Shown here piece by piece: positions 28,063-36,589 of a stretch of 64,000 nucleotides of DNA. The translations under genes and the position numbers were made by a program. This DNA comes from Cellulomonas alba (lineage in GTDB: Bacteria > Actinomycetota > Actinomycetes > Actinomycetales > Cellulomonadaceae), in contig NZ_JAUCGQ010000002.1 of the NCBI RefSeq assembly GCF_030362835.1, positions 434,001 to 498,000 on the forward strand, written 5' to 3'. The notes below the pieces were generated by a model. That model was not told where the DNA came from. It was given only the letters and a program-made list of their open reading frames with translations, and ran no database searches. Numbering within the stretch: the stretch's first letter is position 1; each line of letters opens with the position of its first letter.

Positions 28063-29085
28063 GTGATCGGTAACGCCACGTTCCACCACCACGACGTCGC
28101 GCTCCTCGCGGTGACGGCGATCGAGGCGCCCGTCGTGGTGCCGTCGAGCGCCTTCGACGACCGCCTGGCCGCGACCCTGCGCCGGCTGCGCCTCCCGAAG
28201 GGTCTGCTGCGCCGCGTCGCGGGCGTGCACGAACGCCGGTGGTGGGACGCCGGCCAGACGTTCGACGACGCGGCGATCGCAGCGGCCGCGAAGGCGCTGG
28301 CCGAGGCGGGTGTCGACCCCGACGCCGTCGGCCTGCTGATCAACACGTCCGTGAGCCGCGCGCACCTCGAGCCGTCGGTCGCCTCGCGCATCCACGACGG
28401 CCTCGGACTGCCGTCGCGCGCGCTGAACTTCGACATCACGAACGCGTGCCTCGGTTTCGTCAACGGCATCACGCTCGCTGCGCAGCTGATCGACGCGGGT
28501 CAGATCCGGTACGCGGTCGTCGTCGACGGGGAGGACCCGCAGGCGACGCAGGAGGCGACGCTCGCGCGGCTGGACGACCCGTCGAGCACGCGCGAGGACT
28601 TCCTGCGCGAGTTCGCGACCCTGACGCTGGGCGCGGGGGCCGCGGCGGCGGTGCTGGGTCCCGCGTCGCTGCACCCTGGTGCGCACCGCCTGGTGGGCGG
28701 CGTCTCGCGCGCGGCGACGCAGCACCACGACCTGTGCGTCGGCAGCCTCGACGGCATGCACACCGACCCGCAGGGGCTGCTCGACGGCGGCCTCGAGCTC
28801 GTGGTCGACGCGTGGCGCGAGGCCGACCCCATCCTCGACTGGTCGTCCGCCGACCGCTTCGTCACGCACCAGGTGTCGAAGATCCACACGAGCTCGATCA
28901 TCGACGCGATCGGACTCGACCCGGCCAAGGTGCCGACCACGTTCCCGCGCTGGGGCAACGTCGGTCCGGCCTCCCTGCCGATGACGCTGGTCGCGGAGGC
29001 CGACTCGCTCTCGACCGGCGACCGCGTGGTGTGCATGGGCGTGGGCTCCGGGCTGAACACGGCGATGACGGAGATCGTCTGGTGA
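28063..29085 (+). CDS. oleA: OleA: acyl-CoA head-to-head condensing enzyme
   Basis: A 340-aa thiolase-superfamily protein (KAS III-like). OleA condenses two long-chain acyl-CoAs to a beta-keto acid, starting long-chain olefin synthesis. The catalytic Cys is C129 in NACLGF, the His is H269 in VTHQVSK and the Asn is N299 in RWGNVGP. RAHLEPSVAS with E103 matches the glutamate that distinguishes OleA from FabH. GGAAGGGG precedes the GTG. The stop overlaps oleBC by 4 nt. The following OleBC and OleD neighbours make OleA much more likely than a fatty acid FabH. Confidence 0.92.
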   Translation: MIGNATFHHHDVALLAVTAIEAPVVVPSSAFDDRLAATLRRLRLPKGLLRRVAGVHERRWWDAGQTFDDAAIAAAAKALAEAGVDPDAVGLLINTSVSRAHLEPSVASRIHDGLGLPSRALNFDITNACLGFVNGITLAAQLIDAGQIRYAVVVDGEDPQATQEATLARLDDPSSTREDFLREFATLTLGAGAAAAVLGPASLHPGAHRLVGGVSRAATQHHDLCVGSLDGMHTDPQGLLDGGLELVVDAWREADPILDWSSADRFVTHQVSKIHTSSIIDAIGLDPAKVPTTFPRWGNVGPASLPMTLVAEADSLSTGDRVVCMGVGSGLNTAMTEIVW

Positions 29086-31802
29086 CGTCCGACCCTGCGC
29101 GGCGCTCCGCTCCGGCGACGCCGCCCCCTGCCGGCCTGCCCGGGCTCGACCCGCGATGGTCGCGCGTCGTCGACGCGGCGGGCTCGTCGTGGCACGTGCT
29201 CGACAACGGCCCGACGCTCGCGGCCGAGCCCGTCGGGACGCTGCTGGCCGTGCACGGCAACCCGACGTGGTCCTACCTCTGGCGCACCCTCGTCGCGGCG
29301 GGCGCGCGGGCGGAGCGGCCGTGGCGCGTCGTGGCCGTCGACCAGCTCGGCATGGGGTTCTCGGCGCGCGACGAGCGCGTGCGCGCGCTGGCCGAGCGGG
29401 TCGCGGAGCTCGGCGCGCTGACCGAGGCGCTCCAGCTCACCGGGCCGGTCGTCACCGCAGGTCACGACTGGGGCGGGGTCGTCAGCCTCGGGTGGGCGGT
29501 GGCGCACCGCGACGCGCTCGCGGGCGTGGTGCTGCTCAACACGGCGGTCCACCAGCCGCTGCACGAGCACCCGCCCATCGCGCTGCGGCCCGCGATGGTG
29601 CCGGCGCTGCGGCGGCTGGTCACCGTGACGACCCCGAAGTTCCTCGACACGACGCTCGCGCTCGCGCACCCGCGGCTCGACCGCGAGCGGCGCGCCGCCT
29701 TCCGTGCGCCGTACCTCGAGGCAGCGCGCCGGGAGGCGATCGGCGACTTCGTCGCCGACATCCCGGCGGTCGCGGGTCACGTGAGCCGGCCCGCGCTCGA
29801 CGTGGTCGCGGACGGCGTGCGCGGCCTCGACGTCCCGGCGCTCCTGCTGTGGGGCGCGCGCGACCCCGTCTTCTCCGACCGGTTCCTCGACGACCTGCTC
29901 GACCGCCTGCCGCACGCCGACCTGCACCGGTTCCCGCGCGCCGGGCACCTCGTCGCGGAGGACGTCGACATGGCGGGTGCGGTGATGCACTGGCTCGACG
30001 TGCGCGGCCTCGGGCTCGACGCATCCGCCGAGCCGGCGGCCATGGGCGGCCGGCACCGCGCGCCGGACGTCGCCGAGCCGGCGGCGCTCGCCGGGGGCCA
30101 CGCGGGCGTCGCCCCGGCGACGCCCGACCCTGTCGTCCCCGCGCCAGACGCCATCGAGCCCGCGGCCGCGACGCCCGCCCCTCCCGGCCCGTGGCGCCCG
30201 ATGACGGCGGTGCTCGACGAGCGCGCCGGCGACCCGGGCCTCGCCCTCGTCGAGCTCCGCGGCGGGACCAGCCGCCACGTGTCCTGGCGGTTGCTCGCCC
30301 GGCGCGTCGACGAGCTCGCGCGCGGCCTCGCGACGCTCGGGATCCGCCCGGGCGACCGTGTCGCGGTGCTCGTGCCGCCGGGTGCCGACCTGACGGGCGT
30401 GCTGTACGCGTGCCTGCGGCTCGGCGCGGTCGTCGTGGTCGCGGACGCCGGGCTCGGCGTGCAGGGCCTGTCGCGCGCGGTGCGGTCCGCACGCCCGAAG
30501 GCCGTCGTCGGCATCGAGCGTGCGCTGCTCGCCGCGCGGACGCTGCGGTGGGCGCCGCTCCTGGTGGCCTCCGGCCCCGTGCACCGGGGCGTGCGCGAGG
30601 CGCTGGGCGTCGACGCGACGCTGGCCGAGGTCGCGGACCTCGGGAGGGCCGGCGACGGCGAGCTGCCGACCCCCGCGCCGGACGACGAGGCGGCCGTCCT
30701 GTTCACGTCCGGCTCGACCGGCCCGGCGAAGGGTGTCGTGTACACGCACCGCGGCCTCGCGGCGATGCGCGACGCCGTCGCCGCGACGTACAGCATCGGG
30801 CCGGGGTCGCCGTTCGTCGCCGCCTTCGCGCCGTTCGCGCTGCTCGGCCCGTCTCTGGGCGCGACGAGCGTGAGCCCCGACATGGACGTGACCGCACCGC
30901 GGACGCTGACGGCCGCGGCGCTCGCGGAGGCGGTGCGGGCGGTCGACGGAGCAGTCGTCTTCGCGTCACCCGCCGCGATCGCGGGCGTTCTCGCCACGGC
31001 GGACGCGCTCGGCGCGGACGAGCGCTCGGCGCTCGGCGCGGTGCGGACGTTCCTGTCGGCGGGCGCACCCGTGCCGCGCGCGCTGCTCGAGCGGCTGGCG
31101 ACGCTGCTGCCGGCCGCACGGCTGCACACGCCGTACGGCATGACCGAGATGCTGCCGGTCACGGACGTGTCGCTCGACGAGCTCGTCGACGCGGGCGACG
31201 GCGACGGCGTGTGCGTCGGTCGTCCGGTCGCGGGTGCGCGGGTCGAGATCAGCGCTCTCGACGCCGAGGGCGCGGCAACGGGCACACCGTCGACCGAACC
31301 TGGGCTGACGGGCGAGATCCTCGTGACGGGGCCGCACCGCAAGGCGCGGTACGACCGGCTCTGGCTCACCGAGCAGGCGTCCTCGCGCGATGCCGGCCGG
31401 CACCGCACGGGCGACGTCGGCCACCTGGACGCGACCGGCCGCCTGTGGGTCGAGGGAAGGCTCGACCACGTGGTCGTCACCGCCCAGGGTGTGCTGACGC
31501 CGGTCGGGATCGAGCAGCGCGTCGACGCGCTGGGCGGGGTCGCGCGCTCCGCCGCGGTCGGCGTGGGACCGCGCGGCACACAGCAGCTCGTGGTCGTCGT
31601 CGAACCCGACGAGAGCGTCCACGTCGCGGGTGTCCTCGCGGACGAGGGCACCGCGGCGGCCGTGCGCGCCGTCACGCCGCACCCCGTCGCGGCCGTGCTC
31701 GCGCGGCGCCGGCTGCCCACCGACGTGCGGCACGACTCGAAGATCGACCGGGCGGCGCTCGCGCACTGGGCCGAAGGCGTCCTGTCGGGGCGGCGGGCGT
31801 GA
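29082..31802 (+). CDS. OleBC fusion: beta-lactone decarboxylase plus beta-lactone synthetase
   Basis: A 906-aa two-enzyme fusion. Residues about 1-315 are an alpha/beta hydrolase of the haloalkane dehalogenase type (OleB) with VHGNPTWSYLWR and nucleophile D129 in GHDWGG, which decarboxylates the beta-lactone to a cis-olefin. An Ala/Pro linker spans about 316-370. Residues about 371-906 are an ANL-superfamily ligase (OleC) with TSGSTGPAKGVVYTHRG from T542, and later GVLTPVGIEQRVDA and DVRHDSKIDRAAL. The fusion is the form known from Micrococcus-type actinobacteria. It overlaps oleA and oleD by 4 nt on each side. Confidence 0.93.
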   Translation: MTSDPARRSAPATPPPAGLPGLDPRWSRVVDAAGSSWHVLDNGPTLAAEPVGTLLAVHGNPTWSYLWRTLVAAGARAERPWRVVAVDQLGMGFSARDERVRALAERVAELGALTEALQLTGPVVTAGHDWGGVVSLGWAVAHRDALAGVVLLNTAVHQPLHEHPPIALRPAMVPALRRLVTVTTPKFLDTTLALAHPRLDRERRAAFRAPYLEAARREAIGDFVADIPAVAGHVSRPALDVVADGVRGLDVPALLLWGARDPVFSDRFLDDLLDRLPHADLHRFPRAGHLVAEDVDMAGAVMHWLDVRGLGLDASAEPAAMGGRHRAPDVAEPAALAGGHAGVAPATPDPVVPAPDAIEPAAATPAPPGPWRPMTAVLDERAGDPGLALVELRGGTSRHVSWRLLARRVDELARGLATLGIRPGDRVAVLVPPGADLTGVLYACLRLGAVVVVADAGLGVQGLSRAVRSARPKAVVGIERALLAARTLRWAPLLVASGPVHRGVREALGVDATLAEVADLGRAGDGELPTPAPDDEAAVLFTSGSTGPAKGVVYTHRGLAAMRDAVAATYSIGPGSPFVAAFAPFALLGPSLGATSVSPDMDVTAPRTLTAAALAEAVRAVDGAVVFASPAAIAGVLATADALGADERSALGAVRTFLSAGAPVPRALLERLATLLPAARLHTPYGMTEMLPVTDVSLDELVDAGDGDGVCVGRPVAGARVEISALDAEGAATGTPSTEPGLTGEILVTGPHRKARYDRLWLTEQASSRDAGRHRTGDVGHLDATGRLWVEGRLDHVVVTAQGVLTPVGIEQRVDALGGVARSAAVGVGPRGTQQLVVVVEPDESVHVAGVLADEGTAAAVRAVTPHPVAAVLARRRLPTDVRHDSKIDRAALAHWAEGVLSGRRA

Positions 31803-32770
31803 CGCGCGTCCTCGTCACCGGCGCGAGCGGCATGCTCGGCGGCGCGACGGCTCGGGCGCTGCTGGCCGCGGGCCACGACGTCCGCACCTTCCAGCGGCGG
31901 CCGTCGGGCGTCGCCGGGGTCGACGACGTCCGCGGCGACCTCACCGACCCCGCGGCGGTCGGCGCCGCGGTGGACGGCTGCGACGCCGTGGTCCACCTGG
32001 CCGCGAAGGTCACGATCACGGGCCCGGAGGCGGAGTTCCACCGCGTCAACGTCGGCGGGACGAGGCTCCTGCTCGACGCGGCACGCGCCGCGGGCGTGGG
32101 GCGGTTCGTCCAGGTCAGCTCGCCCTCGGTCGCCCACGTCGGGCGGTCTCTCGTCGGCGCGCCCGCCGGGCCGGCCGAGCCCGAGCGCGCGCGTGACCCG
32201 TACGCCCGCACCAAGGCCGAGGCCGAGCTGCTCGCGCTCGCGGCCGACGCGCCGGGCTTCCGGGTGATCGCGGTGCGCCCGCACGTGGTGTGGGGGCCGG
32301 GCGACACGCAGCTCGTCGGGCGCATCGTCGACCGGGCCCGCGCCGGCCGGCTGCCCGTGCTCGGAACAGGCGCGCCGCTCATCGACACGACGTACGTCGA
32401 CAATGCGGCGGACGCGCTCGCCGCCGCGGTCGCGGCCCCCGAGGGCTCCTTCGGCGCGGCCTACGTCGTCAGCAACGGCGAGCCGCGGCCCGTGCTCGAG
32501 CTGGTCCGGGACATCTGCCGTGCGTGCGGCGCGCCGGAGCCGTGGCGGCGCGTCCCCGCGCCGCTGGTGCGCGCCGCGGGCGCCCTGCTCGACACCGCGT
32601 GGGCGCACCTCCCGCTGCCGGGGGAGCCGCCGATCACGCGGTTCGTCGCCGAGCAGCTCTCGACCGCGCACTGGTTCGACCAGCGGACGACGCGCGAGGC
32701 GCTCGGCTGGGCCCCGCGCGTCTCGCTCGACGAGGGGATCGCGCGGCTCGCGGCGGCGTCGCGCCGCTGA
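31799..32770 (+). CDS. oleD: OleD: NADPH-dependent 2-alkyl-3-ketoalkanoate reductase
   Basis: A 323-aa extended short-chain dehydrogenase. The Rossmann loop is VLVTGASGMLGGATAR, with HLAAKVTITGPEAEFHRVNV, VQVSSPSV and the catalytic YARTK pair, then VIAVRPHVVWGPGD. OleD reduces the OleA product to the beta-hydroxy acid used by OleC. The GTG overlaps the oleBC stop. NAD(P)-dependent epimerases look similar; the operon context decides the call. Confidence 0.9.
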   Translation: MTRVLVTGASGMLGGATARALLAAGHDVRTFQRRPSGVAGVDDVRGDLTDPAAVGAAVDGCDAVVHLAAKVTITGPEAEFHRVNVGGTRLLLDAARAAGVGRFVQVSSPSVAHVGRSLVGAPAGPAEPERARDPYARTKAEAELLALAADAPGFRVIAVRPHVVWGPGDTQLVGRIVDRARAGRLPVLGTGAPLIDTTYVDNAADALAAAVAAPEGSFGAAYVVSNGEPRPVLELVRDICRACGAPEPWRRVPAPLVRAAGALLDTAWAHLPLPGEPPITRFVAEQLSTAHWFDQRTTREALGWAPRVSLDEGIARLAAASRR

Positions 32771-32771
32771 C

Positions 32772-32802
32772 CGTCAGGCCGCCGTCAGGCCGTCGTCAGG
32801 CC
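32772..32802. repeat. Three 11-bp tandem repeats between oleD and the alcohol dehydrogenase
   Basis: CGTCAGGCC occurs at 32772, 32783 and 32794, a period of 11 bp. The last copy contains the stop codon of the minus-strand dehydrogenase, and each upstream copy repeats that stop in a different frame. It fills the 25-bp convergent gap. Confidence 0.6.
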
Positions 32803-33824
32803 ATGTCCATGACGACGCGGCCGTCGATGTGGCCCTCCTCCATCTCGTGGAAGATGTCGTTGATGTCGGCCATCGGCCGCACCGTGAACGTCGGGTCGAC
32901 CTTGCCGCGCGCGAAGAAGTCGAGCGCCTCCGCCATGTCCTTGCGCGTGCCGACGATCGACCCCCGGATCGTGAGGCCGAACAGCACGGTCGTGAAGATG
33001 TCGAGCGGGAACGACTCGGGCGGCAGGCCGACGAGCGATACCGTCCCTCCGCGGCGCAGGGCCCCGACGGCCTGCGGGAAGGCGTGCGCGTTGACCGCCG
33101 TCACGATCGCACCGTGCACCCCTCCACCGGTCGCCGCCTGGAGCTCGCCGGCCGGGTCGTCCGACGTGGTCGCGTTCACCACGACCTCGGCGCCGTGCTT
33201 GCGCGCGAGCGCGAGCTTGGCGTCGTCGACGTCGATCGCCGCGACCCGGCGGCCCATCGCGACCGCGTACTGGACGGCGATGTGCCCGAGACCTCCGATG
33301 CCGGAGACCAGCACCCACTCGCCGGGCTTCGTGTCCGTGACCTTGAGGCCCTTGTAGACCGTCACGCCGGCGCACAGGATCGGCGCCGCCGCCGCCAGGT
33401 CGACGCCGTCCGGGATCCGCGGGCAGTACCGCGCGTCCACGAGCATGAACTGGCCGAACGACCCGTCGACCGCGTAGCCGCCGTTCCGCTGGTTCGGGCA
33501 GAGCGTCTCCCACCCGGTCTGGCAGTACTCGCACTCGCCGCACGCCGACCAGAGCCAGGCGTTGCCGACCCGGTCGCCGACGTGGACTCGCGTGACGCGG
33601 TCTCCGACTGCGACGACGGTTCCCGCGCCCTCGTGGCCCGGGACGAAGGGCGGCACGGGCTTGACGGGCCAGTCGCCCCGTGCGGCGTGCAGGTCGGTGT
33701 GGCACACGCCCGAGTACTCCACCCTGACCAGGGCCTCGTGCGGCCCGGGCTCAGGTACGGGCAGGTCGGCGATCTCGAGCTCGTCGGTGAACGAGCGGAC
33801 GACTGCGGCCTTCATGGTTGACAT
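32796..33824 (-). CDS. Zinc-dependent alcohol dehydrogenase (AdhA/AdhP type)
   Basis: A 342-aa medium-chain dehydrogenase. Catalytic zinc ligands are C41 (GVCHTD), H64-E65 (PGHEGAG) and a later Cys in ILCAGVTVYKGL. The structural zinc uses C95, C98, C101 and C109 (ACGECEYC). The NAD loop is GIGGLGHIA. It oxidises or reduces primary alcohols and aldehydes. GGAGGA lies 4 nt before the ATG at 33824; a second ATG three codons later is possible. It is convergent with oleD and divergent from hisC, so a link to olefin metabolism is only positional. Confidence 0.92.
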   Translation of the reverse strand: MSTMKAAVVRSFTDELEIADLPVPEPGPHEALVRVEYSGVCHTDLHAARGDWPVKPVPPFVPGHEGAGTVVAVGDRVTRVHVGDRVGNAWLWSACGECEYCQTGWETLCPNQRNGGYAVDGSFGQFMLVDARYCPRIPDGVDLAAAAPILCAGVTVYKGLKVTDTKPGEWVLVSGIGGLGHIAVQYAVAMGRRVAAIDVDDAKLALARKHGAEVVVNATTSDDPAGELQAATGGGVHGAIVTAVNAHAFPQAVGALRRGGTVSLVGLPPESFPLDIFTTVLFGLTIRGSIVGTRKDMAEALDFFARGKVDPTFTVRPMADINDIFHEMEEGHIDGRVVMDMA

Positions 33825-33965
33825 CGCGTCCTCCTCTGTCGCTCAGGGGCGCGCCGTCGCGTCCCTCTCTTCGACGCTAGGAACCGGGCTCGGCGGCGGA
33901 CAGGGCCGATGGTCCCCGCGCGAGCGCGACGCTGGACGCGCCGGAAACCGCTGCCGCGGGCTTCG

Positions 33966-33971
33966 TAGAAT
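33966..33971 (+). promoter_or_regulatory. Leaderless-type -10 before hisC
   Basis: TAGAAT ends 6 bp before the hisC GTG. It indicates that hisC starts its own transcript after the inserted ole region. Confidence 0.65.
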
Positions 33972-33977
33972 CGCCAC

Positions 33978-35093
33978 GTGACCGCCGACCTCGCCCGTCC
34001 CGCCCTGCCGCTGCGCCCCGAGCTGGCCGGGCTCGAGCCGTACGGCGCTCCGCAGCTGGACGTGCCGCACCGGCTCAACGTCAACGAGAACCCGTACGCG
34101 CCCTCGGAGCAGGTCGTCGCCGACATCGCGGCAGCCGTGGCCCGCGCGTCGACGGACCTCAACCGGTACCCCGACCGCGACTTCGGCGACCTCCGCGCGG
34201 ACCTCGCGGCGTACCTGCGGGCCGAGTCGGGCGTCGCGCTCGACCCCGCGCAGCTGTGGGCCGCCAACGGCTCGAACGAGATCATGCTCCACGTGCTGCA
34301 GGCGTTCGGCGGACCGGGCCGCACCGCGATCTCGTTCGCGCCGACGTACTCGATGTACCCCGAGTACGCGCGCGACACGAACACCGGATGGGTGGTGGGC
34401 CGCCGCGACGAGGACTTCAGCCTCGACCCCGCCGTCGCACGCGACGCGATCGCGGAGCACACGCCGTCCGTCGTCCTGCTCGCGAGCCCCAACAACCCGA
34501 CGGGCACGGCCCTCCCGTTCGCGACCGTCGAGGCGGTGCTCGACGCCGCGGCGCGCGTGCCGGGCGGGTGCGTCGTGGTGGTCGACGAGGCGTACGGCGA
34601 GTTCCGCCGCCGGGGCACGCCGTCCTCGCTCGAGCTCCTCGCCGACCACCCGCACCTCGCGGTGAGCCGCACCATGTCGAAGGCGTTCGGCCTCGCGGGT
34701 GCGCGGGTCGGCTACCTCGCGGCCGCGACGCCGTTCGTCGACGCGCTGCGCGTCGTCCGGCTGCCGTACCACCTGTCGGCCGTGACGCAGGCCGTCGCGC
34801 GTGCCGCGCTGGCGCACTCCGCCGAGCTGATGGCGCAGGTCGGCTCACTGCGCGACGAGCGCGACGCGCTGGTCGGCTGGCTGCGCGAGCGCGGGCTGCG
34901 GGTCGCGGACTCCGACGCGAACTTCGTGCTGTTCGGGGTGTTCGACGACCGGCGCGCGATCTGGCAGGGTCTGCTCGACCGCGGCGTCCTGATCCGCGAG
35001 GTCGGCCCGGCCGGGTGGCTGCGCGTCTCGGTCGGCACCCCGGCAGAGACGCAGGCGTTCAAGGACGCGCTGGTCGAGGTGGCAGCACTGTGA
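33978..35093 (+). CDS. hisC: Histidinol-phosphate aminotransferase HisC
   Basis: A 371-aa class I/II PLP-dependent aminotransferase. [46 protein letters not shown] and [13 protein letters not shown] are visible, with the PLP lysine K235 in [15 protein letters not shown]. It converts imidazole-acetol phosphate to histidinol phosphate. It is followed directly by hisB; an in-frame GTG overlapping the hisC stop exists, but the hisB start is better placed further on. Confidence 0.95.
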   Translation: MTADLARPALPLRPELAGLEPYGAPQLDVPHRLNVNENPYAPSEQVVADIAAAVARASTDLNRYPDRDFGDLRADLAAYLRAESGVALDPAQLWAANGSNEIMLHVLQAFGGPGRTAISFAPTYSMYPEYARDTNTGWVVGRRDEDFSLDPAVARDAIAEHTPSVVLLASPNNPTGTALPFATVEAVLDAAARVPGGCVVVVDEAYGEFRRRGTPSSLELLADHPHLAVSRTMSKAFGLAGARVGYLAAATPFVDALRVVRLPYHLSAVTQAVARAALAHSAELMAQVGSLRDERDALVGWLRERGLRVADSDANFVLFGVFDDRRAIWQGLLDRGVLIREVGPAGWLRVSVGTPAETQAFKDALVEVAAL

Positions 35094-35143
35094 GCGCGAC
35101 GGCCGAGGGCCGGCGGACCGGTGGAACTGGAGACGGAGGAACC

Positions 35144-35755
35144 GTGAGCCCGACGAACCGGCGCACCGCGCGGATCGAGCGCACGACGAGCGAGAGCAGC
35201 GTCGTGGTCGAGCTCGACCTCGACGGCACCGGCCGCACCGACATCTCGACGACGGTGCCGTTCTACGACCACATGCTCACCGCGCTGGGCAAGCACTCGC
35301 TCATCGACCTCACGGTCAAGGCGACCGGCGACACCCAGATCGACGCGCACCACACGGTCGAGGACGTCGCGATCTGCCTCGGCGAGGCGCTGCGCGAGGC
35401 GCTCGGCGACAAGCGCGGCATCTCGCGGTTCGGCGACGCGACCGTGCCGCTCGACGAGGCGCTGGCGCAGGCCGTGGTCGACGTCTCCGGGCGCCCGTAC
35501 CTCGTGCACACCGGTGAGCCGGCCGGGCAGGAGTACCACCTGATCGGCGGGCACTTCACGGGCTCGCTGACGCGGCACGTGCTCGAGTCGATCGCGCACC
35601 ACGCGGCCTTCTCGATCCACGTCCGCGTGCTCGCGGGCCGCGACCCGCACCACATCGTCGAGGCGCAGTTCAAGGCGCTGGCTCGTGCTCTGCGCTCGGC
35701 GGTCGAGCTGGACCCGCGCGTGGAGGGGATCCCCTCGACCAAGGGGGCACTGTGA
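35144..35755 (+). CDS. hisB: Imidazoleglycerol-phosphate dehydratase HisB
   Basis: A 203-aa manganese-dependent dehydratase of histidine synthesis. It is monofunctional, without the HisB-N phosphatase. Metal-binding motifs [21 protein letters not shown] and [15 protein letters not shown] are present, along with [14 protein letters not shown]. The GTG at 35144 is chosen because GGAGGA stands 3 nt before it and the protein then begins at the usual place. GTG at 35090, overlapping the hisC stop, would add 18 Gly/Thr-rich residues. Confidence 0.95.
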   Translation: MSPTNRRTARIERTTSESSVVVELDLDGTGRTDISTTVPFYDHMLTALGKHSLIDLTVKATGDTQIDAHHTVEDVAICLGEALREALGDKRGISRFGDATVPLDEALAQAVVDVSGRPYLVHTGEPAGQEYHLIGGHFTGSLTRHVLESIAHHAAFSIHVRVLAGRDPHHIVEAQFKALARALRSAVELDPRVEGIPSTKGAL

Positions 35756-35818
35756 GCGCGCCGGAGGCCGCGGCGCGGCCGCAGGTTCGCGAACCGGGGT
35801 CACTGTGAGCGCGCCGGA
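35748..35818 (+). repeat. Duplicated start-region repeat at the hisB 3' end
   Basis: The 18-bp string CACTGTGAGCGCGCCGGA occurs at 35748-35765 and again at 35801-35818, offset by 53 bp. The first copy overlaps the hisB stop and would supply a GTGA-coupled start, but it is out of frame with the downstream gene. The second copy supplies the start used. Confidence 0.7.
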
Positions 35819-36329
35819 AGACGACGACGGCGTCGTCGTCCCCGACGACCTGTCGTCGCTCACGGGCGAGGTTCCGGACGACCTGTCCGCACTGACGGGC
35901 GACGAGGCTCCGAGCGTCGCGCTCGTCGTCACGCAGGTCGCGCTGCCCGAGCCGCTCGCCGCTGCGTGCGCACTCGCCAAGGTCGACGTCGACGTCGTGC
36001 CGTCGCCGGTCGGTGCGATCGCGGTGCTGCGCGAGCCGGCGCAGGCCGCGGACGGCGCGCAGGCGGTGTCGCGCCTGCTGCGTCAGTCGCCGGTGGTGCT
36101 GCTCGAGCGCCGCAGCGAGGCGATCGCCGCCTCGCAGTGGGCGAACGGCGAGCGCGGTGCCGACCTGCCTCCGGGGCTCGTGCTGTCGGACGCGCCTTCC
36201 GTGCTCGAGGACCTGCTGCTCGGCTCGGTCGCTCCGGCGGAGCTCGACGGCGTCGTGACGAGCGTCGGGCTGTCGCGGTGGCGCGCGACGCGCATCCTCG
36301 CGGCGGGCGTCCGCCGCGGTCGTTCCTGA
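35805..36329 (+). CDS. Conserved hypothetical protein linked to hisB
   Basis: A 174-aa protein of no recognised family. The first 45 residues are acidic with two near-copies of VPDDLSSLTGE/VPDDLSALTGD. The rest alternates beta and alpha segments (VALVVTQVALPEPLAAACALAKV, DVVPSPVGAIAVLREP, SPVVLLERRSEAIAASQWANG) and ends in a basic tail. No signal peptide or membrane helix was seen. It starts 49 bp after hisB and is probably cotranscribed; a role in histidine synthesis is not shown. Confidence 0.7.
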   Translation: MSAPEDDDGVVVPDDLSSLTGEVPDDLSALTGDEAPSVALVVTQVALPEPLAAACALAKVDVDVVPSPVGAIAVLREPAQAADGAQAVSRLLRQSPVVLLERRSEAIAASQWANGERGADLPPGLVLSDAPSVLEDLLLGSVAPAELDGVVTSVGLSRWRATRILAAGVRRGRS

Positions 36330-36396
36330 GGCAGCCGCGACCGGCCTGTCGAGCCGCCGTGCGGCCGACGGGGACCGCGCGCGCCCGCGCGACATC

Positions 36397-36407
36397 GAAA
36401 CGTTCTC
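36397..36407 (+). promoter_or_regulatory. LacI-type operator candidate upstream of cellulase operon
   Basis: GAAACGTTCTC is a near-palindrome with the ACGT core and flanking A/T typical of LacI-family operators. It lies about 190 bp before the GH5 start in a 260-bp intergenic region that holds no other gene. Carbohydrate operons of cellulolytic actinobacteria are commonly controlled this way. No matching regulator gene is in the window. Confidence 0.4.
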
Positions 36408-36589
36408 AGCGACCGCCGACGAGTTCCGCAACTGGATCGTTTAGGCCGTGTCCGGGCGTCGTGCGCCGGTGCTTGCATGGCCGGGCTTCTCCCAGCCCTG
36501 CCGCGCTCCCGGGGACCGCCCACCGCTCGACGTCGAGCGGGGCCACGCCTGTCGCGCGGTGAGGCGCCACCTCATCGACAGGAGCGTCC

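Noticed and set aside
29777..32671. 964-aa minus-strand open frame opposite oleBC and oleD
   Set aside because: Ser/Thr/Ala-rich complement of the ole genes with no domain; plus-strand products match a known pathway.
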